In this document: in pieces, positions 1 to 6,495 of the stretch
Numbering within the stretch: position 1 is the first letter of the stretch
Layout: each line of letters opens with the position of its first letter
NCBI GenBank assembly: GCA_035271585.1
Contig: DATERL010000112.1
Coordinates: 1 to 8,347, forward strand
Reading direction: 5' to 3'
DNA length: 8,347 nt
DNA from: Roseimarinus sp035271585
Lineage (GTDB): Bacteria; Bacteroidota; Bacteroidia; Bacteroidales; Prolixibacteraceae
Position numbers and translations under genes: made by a program
Notes under the pieces: generated by a model
Told to the model about the DNA's origin: nothing
Database searches by the model: none
The model's input: the letters and a program-made list of their open reading frames with translations, nothing else

Positions 1-2256
1 GAACTTATAAAAGGTGTTTATAGTAATTTTTCGGCTAAAATTGATTTAGCTCGAAAAAAGCTAAACCACCCTTTAACCCTTACCGAAAAAATATTGTATG
101 CCCACTTGCACGATAACACCGAAGTAAAAAACTTTCAACGAGGAACTGACTATGTTGATTTTGCCCCCGACCGCGTGGCCATGCAAGATGCTACCGCCCA
201 AATGGCCTTGCTTCAATTTATGCAAGCCGGGAAAGAAAAAGCAGCAGTACCATCAACTGTTCATGCCGACCACTTAATTCAGGCCCACATAGGCGCAGAT
301 AAAGATTTACAGGAAGCCCTCAATAAAAACAACGAAGTGTTCAACTTCCTCCAATCGGTATCGAATAAATATGGAATTGGTTTTTGGAAACCAGGCGCTG
401 GTATTATCCACCAGGTTGTTTTGGAAAACTACGCATTTCCGGGTGGAATGATGATTGGTACCGACTCGCATACTGTAAATGCGGGAGGTTTGGGCATGAT
501 TGCCATTGGAGTTGGCGGCGCCGATGCTGTTGATGTGATGGCTGGAATGCCCTGGGAACTAAAAATGCCCAAACTGATTGGCGTTAAATTAAGCGGTAAA
601 TTAAATGGATGGGCAGCTCCCAAAGACATTATTTTAAAAGTTGCCGGCATTCTTACTGTAAAAGGGGGAACAGGCGCCGTAGTTGAATATTTTGGTGAGG
701 GAGCACAATCCATTTCGTGTACCGGCAAAGGCACCATATGCAACATGGGCGCCGAAATTGGCGCAACCACCTCAACCTTTGGTTACGACGACTCGATGCG
801 CCGCTACCTTAAAGCTACTGGACGTGACGAAGTTGTAAAACTTGCCGACCAAATTGCACCACATCTTACTGGCGACCCCGAGGTATATGCCAATCCCGAA
901 AAATATTTTGATCAAGTAATTGAAATTAATTTATCGGAACTAGAACCTCACCTCAACGGTCCGTTCACCCCCGATTTGGCCACACCAATCAGTAAAGTGA
1001 AAGAAGAAGCTAAAAAGAATGGCTGGCCTACAAAAATTGAAGTTGGTCTAATCGGATCGTGCACCAATTCGTCTTACGAAGATATTTCAAGAGCAGCCTC
1101 ACTGGCACAGCAAGCAGTTGATAAAAAACTGAAGGCCAAGGCCATGTACACCATAACTCCTGGATCGGAACAAGTTCGTTACACCATTGAACGCGATGGT
1201 TTTATCGAAACATTCGAAAAAATTGGTGGCAATGTGTTTGCCAACGCCTGCGGTCCTTGTATTGGCCAATGGCATCGCGAAGGCGCCGACAAGGGAGAAA
1301 AAAACACCATTGTACATTCGTTTAATCGTAATTTTGCCAAACGTGCCGATGGTAACCCCAACACCTACGCCTTTGTAGGATCGCCCGAATTGGTTACAGC
1401 TTTAGCCATTGCAGGCGATTTAAATTTCAACCCCATCACCGATACACTCATAAACGAAGAAGGTAAAGCGGTGAAACTTGACCCACCAAGTGGTTGGGAA
1501 TTGCCTCCCCATGGTTTCGAGGTGAAGGATGCGGGCTACCTTGCACCAGCTTCCAACGGATCGAGTGTTAAAGTAGTTGTAAATCCCGATTCGCAACGTT
1601 TACAACTCCTAACCCCTTTTGAACCTTGGAACGGGAAAAACATAACAGCCCTAAAACTGCTCATCAAAGCCAAAGGAAAATGCACAACCGATCACATATC
1701 AATGGCAGGTCCATGGTTACGTTTCAGAGGTCACCTCGATAATATTTCGAACAACTGCCTTATTGGCGCTGTGAATGCATTCAACGACGAAACCAATAAA
1801 GTAAAAAACCAATTAAATGGCGAATTTGGTGAAGTGCCCGCCACCCAAAGAGCATACAAAACAGCCGGAATACCTACCATTGTGGTGGGCGATCACAACT
1901 ATGGCGAAGGCTCGTCGCGCGAGCATGCGGCAATGGAACCACGACACTTGGGAGTACGCGCCATTTTGGTAAAATCGTTTGCACGTATTCACGAAACCAA
2001 CCTTAAAAAGCAGGGGATGTTGGCACTCACTTTTAACAACGAGGCCGATTTTGATAAAATACAGGAAGACGATGTATTCAACTTTATCGATTTGGACAAG
2101 TTTGCCCCCAATAAACCCATCAATATTGAAATTGTACATGCCAACAATCAGAAGGAAATAATTAGTGTTAACCACACTTACAATCTTCAACAAATTGAAT
2201 GGTTTAGAGCAGGCTCGGCATTGAATCTGATAAAAGAGACAAACAAACGCCCCTAA
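1..2256 (+). CDS. acn: Aconitate hydratase, mitochondrial type (5' partial)
   Basis: Isomerises citrate to isocitrate through cis-aconitate with a [4Fe-4S] cluster, in the cytoplasm. The frame is open from base 1: the codons before position 94 encode an in-family N-terminus (ELIKGVYSNF, then LNHPLTLTEKILYAHL), so the TTG at 94 is an internal Leu codon and the true start lies just left of the window, probably fewer than ten residues away. 751 residues are visible. The cluster cysteines are at window residues 354 (SCTNSS), 417 and 420 (ACGPC); their spacing of 63 and 3 equals that of mitochondrial aconitase (C358, C421, C424). GTDSHT near residue 157, CTTDHIS near 561 and GEGSSREHA, with catalytic Ser638 and Arg640, are also present. 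The aconitase domain fills roughly residues 30-500 and the swivel domain roughly 560-690. The similarity to the mitochondrial enzyme runs to the end (IEWFRAGSALN). It is first of four TCA genes and 141 bp from the next. Confidence 0.97.
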   Translation, partial: ELIKGVYSNFSAKIDLARKKLNHPLTLTEKILYAHLHDNTEVKNFQRGTDYVDFAPDRVAMQDATAQMALLQFMQAGKEKAAVPSTVHADHLIQAHIGADKDLQEALNKNNEVFNFLQSVSNKYGIGFWKPGAGIIHQVVLENYAFPGGMMIGTDSHTVNAGGLGMIAIGVGGADAVDVMAGMPWELKMPKLIGVKLSGKLNGWAAPKDIILKVAGILTVKGGTGAVVEYFGEGAQSISCTGKGTICNMGAEIGATTSTFGYDDSMRRYLKATGRDEVVKLADQIAPHLTGDPEVYANPEKYFDQVIEINLSELEPHLNGPFTPDLATPISKVKEEAKKNGWPTKIEVGLIGSCTNSSYEDISRAASLAQQAVDKKLKAKAMYTITPGSEQVRYTIERDGFIETFEKIGGNVFANACGPCIGQWHREGADKGEKNTIVHSFNRNFAKRADGNPNTYAFVGSPELVTALAIAGDLNFNPITDTLINEEGKAVKLDPPSGWELPPHGFEVKDAGYLAPASNGSSVKVVVNPDSQRLQLLTPFEPWNGKNITALKLLIKAKGKCTTDHISMAGPWLRFRGHLDNISNNCLIGAVNAFNDETNKVKNQLNGEFGEVPATQRAYKTAGIPTIVVGDHNYGEGSSREHAAMEPRHLGVRAILVKSFARIHETNLKKQGMLALTFNNEADFDKIQEDDVFNFIDLDKFAPNKPINIEIVHANNQKEIISVNHTYNLQQIEWFRAGSALNLIKETNKRP

Positions 2257-2291
2257 ATCCCTCCCGCTTTCTGCGGGTATAAATGCCGGGG
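2250..2291. other. Hairpin-forming intergenic element after acn
   Basis: Just across the acn stop codon, CCCGC (2263-2267) and GCGGG (2273-2277) form a 5-bp G/C stem with a 5-nt loop. It is enclosed by CCCC (2250-2253) and GGGG (2288-2291), with A/T-rich sequence between, so the whole block is an imperfect palindrome. No T-tract follows, so a classical intrinsic terminator is unlikely. It may stabilise the acn mRNA end, attenuate read-through, or be a degenerate dispersed intergenic repeat. I see nothing else clear in 2292-2360 and no convincing TAnnTTTG-type promoter. Confidence 0.4.
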
Positions 2292-2364
2292 ACTTTTAGA
2301 ATAGTGCGAACTTGTAGTGACGTTCAAATTAGATAAAAAAGTAGAATTTTAAAAATTAGCATTT

Positions 2365-2387
2365 CCTGCAAGCCCTTTAGGAGCAGG
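2365..2387 (+). promoter_or_regulatory. Possible RBS-occluding hairpin upstream of the NADP-IDH gene
   Basis: CCTGC (2365-2369) can pair with GCAGG (2383-2387), and the 13-nt loop carries CC/GG that could pair further. The only purine-rich Shine-Dalgarno-like run, AGGAG (2379-2383), lies within this structure, 14 nt before the ATG at 2398. That spacing is long for a working Shine-Dalgarno, and this phylum relies little on such sites, so the motif may be incidental. The stem is short and the regulatory role is inference. Confidence 0.2.
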
Positions 2388-2397
2388 GTATTTAATT

Positions 2398-3624
2398 ATG
2401 AAAATAAAAGTAATCAATCCAGTAGTAGAGTTAGACGGCGACGAAATGACCCGTGTAATCTGGCAGTTTATCAAAGAAAAATTGATACTGCCTTATCTCG
2501 ATATCGACATTAAATATTACGATTTGGGCATCGAAAAACGCGATGAAACCAACGACCAAATAACCATTGATGCTGCCAATGCCATAAAAAAATATGGGGT
2601 TGGAATAAAATGCGCCACCATCACTCCCGACGAGGCAAGGGTTGACGAATTTGGGCTGAAGAAAATGTGGAAATCGCCCAACGGTACCATTCGAAATATT
2701 TTAGGTGGAACAGTTTTTCGCGAACCCATTATCGTAAAAAACATACCACGCTTGGTTCCAGGCTGGACAAAACCAATATGCATAGGCCGTCATGCCTTTG
2801 GCGATCAGTACCGCGCTACCGATTTTGTTACCAAAGGAAAAGGAAAACTCACCATCACATTTACACCCGACGATGGCAGCCAAGTACAAAACTTTAATGT
2901 TTACGATTTTGAAGGCGACGGCATTGCTATGGCCATGTACAACACCGACGAATCGATTTACGGCTTTGCCCGTTCGTGTATGAACCAGGCATTGGATAAA
3001 AAATGGCCGCTGTACTTAAGTACAAAAAACACCATTCTAAAAAAATACGATGGACGTTTTAAGGACATTTTCCAAGAGGTTTTTGATGCCGAATTCAAAG
3101 AAAAATTCACAGAAGCAGGAATTACCTACGAGCACCGCTTGATTGACGACATGGTTGCCGCAGCCATGAAATGGGAAGGCGGCTACGTGTGGGCTTGTAA
3201 AAACTACGATGGCGACGTGCAAAGCGATACCGTGGCACAAGGATTTGGTTCGTTGGGACTTATGACTTCTACTTTAATTACACCCGACGGACTTACCATG
3301 GAAGCCGAGGCGGCTCATGGTACCGTCACCCGCCACTATCGCCAACACCAACAAGGGAACCCAACCTCGACCAACCCCATTGCATCGATTTTTGCTTGGA
3401 CACGCGCCTTGGCTTTTCGTGGAAAACTCGACAACACACCCGAACTAATCAACTTTGCCGAAACGCTTGAGAAAGTATGTATCGAAACTGTTGAAAGTGG
3501 GAAAATGACCAAAGACTTGGCATTGATTGTTCATGGCAAAGCGCTTAAAAAGGAACATTATTTCACCACCGAGCAATTTCTCGAAGCCATTAACGATAAA
3601 CTAAAAAATAAGCTGAATAAATAG
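2398..3624 (+). CDS. NADP-dependent isocitrate dehydrogenase, eukaryote-like dimeric class
   Basis: Oxidatively decarboxylates isocitrate to 2-oxoglutarate, making NADPH, with Mg2+ or Mn2+. The 408 residues align with human IDH1/IDH2 along nearly their whole length. Visible family residues, human IDH1 numbers in brackets: Thr76 (77), Ser93 (94), Arg99 (100), Arg108 (109), Arg131 (132, in IGRHAFGDQ), Tyr138 (139), Lys210 (212), and metal-binding Asp250, Asp273 and Asp277 (252, 275, 279). NADP 2'-phosphate recognition is expected from Lys258 (260) and from Arg312-His313 in GTVTRHYR (314-315), so NADP use is well supported. The ATG at 2398 places the N-terminus (MKIKVINPVVELDGDEMTR) where the family begins; no signal peptide or transit sequence is present. 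It lies between acn and a second, distantly related isocitrate dehydrogenase. Symbols icd and idh are both used for this class, so none is assigned. Confidence 0.96.
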   Translation: MKIKVINPVVELDGDEMTRVIWQFIKEKLILPYLDIDIKYYDLGIEKRDETNDQITIDAANAIKKYGVGIKCATITPDEARVDEFGLKKMWKSPNGTIRNILGGTVFREPIIVKNIPRLVPGWTKPICIGRHAFGDQYRATDFVTKGKGKLTITFTPDDGSQVQNFNVYDFEGDGIAMAMYNTDESIYGFARSCMNQALDKKWPLYLSTKNTILKKYDGRFKDIFQEVFDAEFKEKFTEAGITYEHRLIDDMVAAAMKWEGGYVWACKNYDGDVQSDTVAQGFGSLGLMTSTLITPDGLTMEAEAAHGTVTRHYRQHQQGNPTSTNPIASIFAWTRALAFRGKLDNTPELINFAETLEKVCIETVESGKMTKDLALIVHGKALKKEHYFTTEQFLEAINDKLKNKLNK

Positions 3625-3643
3625 GTTTCAACGTAAAAGTAGA

Positions 3644-3673
3644 GTTAAAAAGGTTAAGGTTAAGGTTAAAAAG
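3644..3673. repeat. Triple GGTTAA tandem repeat with flanking 9-bp direct repeats
   Basis: Three perfect head-to-tail GGTTAA units occupy 3652-3669. They are bordered by identical copies of GTTAAAAAG at 3644-3652 and 3665-3673. The block starts about 20 bp after the NADP-IDH stop codon. Function unknown; replication slippage is the simplest origin. Confidence 0.6.
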
Positions 3674-3690
3674 AAATAAAAAAAGTTCGC

Positions 3691-3714
3691 ACAGAGAACA
3701 CAGAGAACGCAGAT
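3691..3714. repeat. Tandem nonamer ACAGAGAAC x2 plus GCAGAT
   Basis: ACAGAGAAC at 3691-3699 is followed at once by an identical copy at 3700-3708, then GCAGAT (3709-3714). Short tandem words of this sort are, as far as I recall, common in intergenic DNA of Bacteroidota and some other environmental bacteria, without an agreed function. GCAGAT is the reverse complement of ATCTGC at 3746-3751 in the next repeat block, so the two blocks could form the foot of a weak stem. Confidence 0.6.
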
Positions 3715-3744
3715 AAAAAAGAATAGACAAATAAATCAAAAATT

Positions 3745-3771
3745 AATCTGCGGGATTTGCGGAATCAGCGG
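3745..3771. repeat. Three degenerate nonamers, consensus AATCTGCGG
   Basis: AATCTGCGG (3745-3753), GATTTGCGG (3754-3762) and AATCAGCGG (3763-3771) are contiguous 9-bp units that differ by one or two bases from the first. They end 28 bp before the start of the second isocitrate dehydrogenase gene, so they would lie in its leader or between cistrons. No protein-coding frame is evident. The block is G/C-rich within an otherwise A-rich gap. Confidence 0.6.
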
Positions 3772-3799
3772 GAAATAAAAAAATAATATCAACGAGAAA

Positions 3800-5065
3800 A
3801 TGGCAGAAAAAGTAAGCATAATAGATGGTCAGTTGAAAGTTCCCAACCATGTTATCATTCCCTATATTGAGGGCGATGGTATAGGTAAGGACATCACAAA
3901 ACCTGCCCAAAATATAATAGATGCAGCCATTGAAGCATCGTACGGAAAAACACGTAAAATTGAATGGCTTGAATTATTGGCTGGCGAAAAAGCATACCGC
4001 GCAACTGGCCAATGGCTTCCTAAAGAAACATTAAATGCTTTCAAAGAATATATTGTGGGCATTAAAGGGCCTTTGACCACACCTGTTGGTGGAGGTATTC
4101 GCTCACTCAATGTAGCCTTACGTCAGGAGCTGGATTTGTATGTATGCCTGCGGCCAATACGCTGGTTTAAAGGTGTGCCATCGCCGGTTCGTTACCCCGA
4201 ATTGGTTAATATGCACATTTTTAGAGAAAATACCGAAGACATTTATGCCGGCATTGAATTTATGGCGGGAACCGAAGAAGCAAAAAGTTTCATCGAACTA
4301 CTAAAAAAACATTCGGGTATCGAGAAAATTAGGTTTCCCGAAACCACCTCTATTGGCATTAAACCCATTTCGGAAGAAGGGTCAAAGCGCCTAGTGAGGG
4401 CTGCTGTTGATTATGCCGTTAGCCGCCAATTACCTTCGGTAACCCTAGTTCACAAAGGAAACATCATGAAATATACCGAAGGGGCATTTAAAAACTGGGG
4501 CTACGATGTAGCCGAAGATGAGTTTACAAACGACACTTTTACCTGGCGACAATATGAATCAATAGAAAAAAACCAAGGAAAAGAAGCCGCACACAATGCC
4601 CTAACGGAAGCCAAAGCACAACAAAAAGTAATTATTAAAGATGTGATTACCGATGCTTTTTTACAGGAAAGCTTATTAAGGCCTTACAACCACTCGGTAA
4701 TTGCCACCATGAACTTAAACGGCGATTACATTTCGGACCAATTGGCAGCCATGGTTGGTGGTATAGGTATTTCACCGGGAGCAAACATTAACTACCAAAC
4801 GGGATATGCTATTTTTGAAGCCACCCATGGCACGGCACCCGATATTGCAGGGAAGAACATCGCAAATCCATGCTCACTGGCACTTTCGGGTGCAATGATG
4901 TTGGAATACATGGGATGGCACGAAGCAGCCGAGCATATTTACGATGCTCTGGAACATACGTTCAATAAAAGAAAAGTCACCGCTGATTTGTTTGCTTTAA
5001 TGGAAGGTGCTGAACTTTTAACAAGCGAAGGATTTTCTGACGAAGTAATTAACAACATACACTAA
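3800..5065 (+). CDS. icd: Isocitrate dehydrogenase, E. coli Icd class, predicted NAD-specific
   Basis: Converts isocitrate to 2-oxoglutarate and CO2. The 421 residues align with E. coli Icd from IIPYIEGDGIG to the C-terminus. Substrate residues are intact (E. coli numbers in brackets): Ser102 (113), Asn104 (115), Arg108 (119), Arg118 (129), Arg142 (153), Tyr149 (160), Lys219 (230), and metal ligands Asp285, Asp309 and Asp313 (283, 307, 311). The residues that hold the NADP 2'-phosphate in E. coli are all changed: Lys344 to Asp348, Tyr345 to Ile349, Val351 to Ala355, Tyr391 to Ala395, Arg395 to Ala399. Asp-Ile at the first two is the classic NAD signature. A net insertion of about 13 residues lies between Lys219 and Asp285. 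The ATG at 3800 gives the expected short N-terminus. The gene is 31 bp upstream of citrate synthase, so co-transcription is likely. It is only distantly related to the preceding isocitrate dehydrogenase. Confidence 0.95.
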   Translation: MAEKVSIIDGQLKVPNHVIIPYIEGDGIGKDITKPAQNIIDAAIEASYGKTRKIEWLELLAGEKAYRATGQWLPKETLNAFKEYIVGIKGPLTTPVGGGIRSLNVALRQELDLYVCLRPIRWFKGVPSPVRYPELVNMHIFRENTEDIYAGIEFMAGTEEAKSFIELLKKHSGIEKIRFPETTSIGIKPISEEGSKRLVRAAVDYAVSRQLPSVTLVHKGNIMKYTEGAFKNWGYDVAEDEFTNDTFTWRQYESIEKNQGKEAAHNALTEAKAQQKVIIKDVITDAFLQESLLRPYNHSVIATMNLNGDYISDQLAAMVGGIGISPGANINYQTGYAIFEATHGTAPDIAGKNIANPCSLALSGAMMLEYMGWHEAAEHIYDALEHTFNKRKVTADLFALMEGAELLTSEGFSDEVINNIH

Positions 5066-5096
5066 TATAATTTTGAAACCTTAAAAAAACAAGAAT

Positions 5097-6422
5097 ATGG
5101 AATACATCAAGAGTCGATTTTACAAACAAGCCATCAGGTGCAATAGCGAATACAACAAACTAAAGAATGAGTATGGTGACAAAGTAATTGCTAACGTTAC
5201 CATTGGACAGGTACTGACCGGGATGAAAGGAGTACCCAGCCTGATAACCGACACCTCAAAACTCGACCCCATTGAAGGGATACGTTTCAGAGGCCATTCT
5301 ATTCCCGAGTTACGAAATAAATTACCCCGTTTAAGCCCCGAAGGCGAACCGCTCCCCGAAGGTCTTTTTTACCTACTTTTAATTGGCGAAATACCAGAAC
5401 AGGAAGATGTATTAAACCTTTCTAAAGACTGGGCAACACGCTCACATGTACCTCAACACGTGTACGATGTAATTGACGCCATGCCTAAAAACGCCAAACC
5501 AATGACCCAATTCAGTGCGGCCATTGTTGCTATGGCCACCGAATCGGTTTTCCAGAAAGCCTATCGCGCAGGTGTTCACAAAAAGCATTATTGGGATTTC
5601 ATTTACGATGATGTAATGAACCTGATTTCAAAACTGCCGCGAGTTGCTGCCTATATTTACCGTCGTAACTTTTACAATGGCGACCACATTCAACCCAACC
5701 GCAAGCTCGACTGGGCAGGCAACCTTGCTCACATGATGGGGCACGATTCGGAAGAAGTAAAACGCCTGTTGCGCCTTTACATGGTAATCCACTCCGATCA
5801 CGAAGGAGGAAACGTTTCGGCCCATGCCACTCACTTAGTTGGCTCAGCACTCAGCAACCCCTACTATTCGTTTGCCGCAGGAATGCTTGGCTTAGCCGGC
5901 CCATTGCACGGATATGCCAATCAGGATGTAATTCACTGGATTTTCGACCTAATGAGTGAACTGGACACCGATGAACCAACCAAAGAACAATTGGCCGATT
6001 ATGTGAAAAAAACATTGGAAGAAGGCCGCGTGGTACCGGGTTACGGCCATGCTGTACTTCGCCAAACCGACCCCCGCTTTACCGCTCAAATGGAATTTGC
6101 CGATAAATACATCAAAAACGACAAAATAATCAACATTGTAAACAACCTTTACGAGGTTGTACCACCAATATTAGGCGATGTGGGTAAAATCCAAAACCCA
6201 TGGCCAAATGTCGATGCTTATTCAGGTGCACTTTTGTACCACTACGGAATTAAAGAATACTCGTTTTATACTGTATTATTTGGCGTTTCGAGGTCACTTG
6301 GAGTACTCGCCTCGTTGGTAATGGACAGGGTATATGGTCTGCCCATCGAACGCCCATCGTCGAACGAACTAAAATGGTATATCGAAAAAGCGACCGGCGA
6401 AAAAGGAAAATGCGGAGAATAG
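5097..6422 (+). CDS. Citrate synthase, mitochondrial (eukaryotic) type
   Basis: Condenses oxaloacetate with acetyl-CoA to form citrate, the entry step of the TCA cycle. The 441 residues resemble pig heart citrate synthase throughout, more than the E. coli GltA type. The catalytic triad is His271 (GPLHGYANQ), His318 (VVPGYGHAVLR) and Asp373 (PWPNVDAYSG), equal to pig His274, His320 and Asp375. Oxaloacetate-binding His235 (HSDHEGGN), Arg327 (TDPRF), Arg399 and Arg419 (ERP) are present. EGIRFRGHSIPE near residues 60-71 is typical of this class. There is no transit peptide; the ATG at 5097 begins close to the mature mitochondrial N-terminus. By homology it should be a dimer, and NADH inhibition typical of the GltA hexamer would not be expected (inference). 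It is the last gene of the TCA cluster and is followed by a strong terminator. Confidence 0.96.
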   Translation: MEYIKSRFYKQAIRCNSEYNKLKNEYGDKVIANVTIGQVLTGMKGVPSLITDTSKLDPIEGIRFRGHSIPELRNKLPRLSPEGEPLPEGLFYLLLIGEIPEQEDVLNLSKDWATRSHVPQHVYDVIDAMPKNAKPMTQFSAAIVAMATESVFQKAYRAGVHKKHYWDFIYDDVMNLISKLPRVAAYIYRRNFYNGDHIQPNRKLDWAGNLAHMMGHDSEEVKRLLRLYMVIHSDHEGGNVSAHATHLVGSALSNPYYSFAAGMLGLAGPLHGYANQDVIHWIFDLMSELDTDEPTKEQLADYVKKTLEEGRVVPGYGHAVLRQTDPRFTAQMEFADKYIKNDKIINIVNNLYEVVPPILGDVGKIQNPWPNVDAYSGALLYHYGIKEYSFYTVLFGVSRSLGVLASLVMDRVYGLPIERPSSNELKWYIEKATGEKGKCGE

Positions 6423-6445
6423 TTTGTTCTTAAACAAAACTATAC

Positions 6446-6481
6446 AAAGGAGCAGTTCTTAACAGGGCTGCTCCTTTTTTT
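6446..6481 (+). terminator. Intrinsic terminator of the TCA gene cluster
   Basis: AAAGGAGCAG (6446-6455) pairs perfectly with CTGCTCCTTT (6468-6477) over 10 bp, with a 12-nt loop that can itself close through GTT/AAC. A run of seven T residues (6475-6481) completes the signal, starting 24 bp after the citrate synthase stop. A weaker A/T hairpin, TTTGTT (6423-6428) with AACAAA (6433-6438), precedes it. The last three T residues are shared with the outer end of the adjacent insertion sequence. Confidence 0.92.
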
Positions 6482-6495
6482 AACCCACATTGCAG
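6479..6495 (+). repeat. Left terminal inverted repeat of the IS
   Basis: TTTAACCCACATTGCAG matches the reverse complement of 8021-8037 at 15 of 17 positions; both differences are transitions. The transposase pseudogene stops at 6496, the next base. Its first three T residues double as the end of the citrate synthase terminator T-tract. Confidence 0.8.

Noticed and set aside
1813..2193. 126-residue minus-strand reading frame within acn
   Set aside because: It lies wholly opposite a strongly conserved aconitase region and shows no family resemblance.
94..2256. TTG at 94 as the start of aconitase
   Set aside because: The same frame is open back to base 1 and encodes conserved aconitase N-terminal sequence, so the gene runs off the left edge.
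3652..3771. CRISPR-like or phase-variable array
   Set aside because: Units are only 6-9 bp, contiguous without spacers, and too few; there are no cas genes.
5068..5075. TAATTTTG, a match to the Bacteroidota -7 box (TAnnTTTG), before citrate synthase
   Set aside because: No TTTG-like -33 element at a suitable distance, and the 31-bp gap favours read-through from icd. An A/T-rich leader gives such matches by chance.
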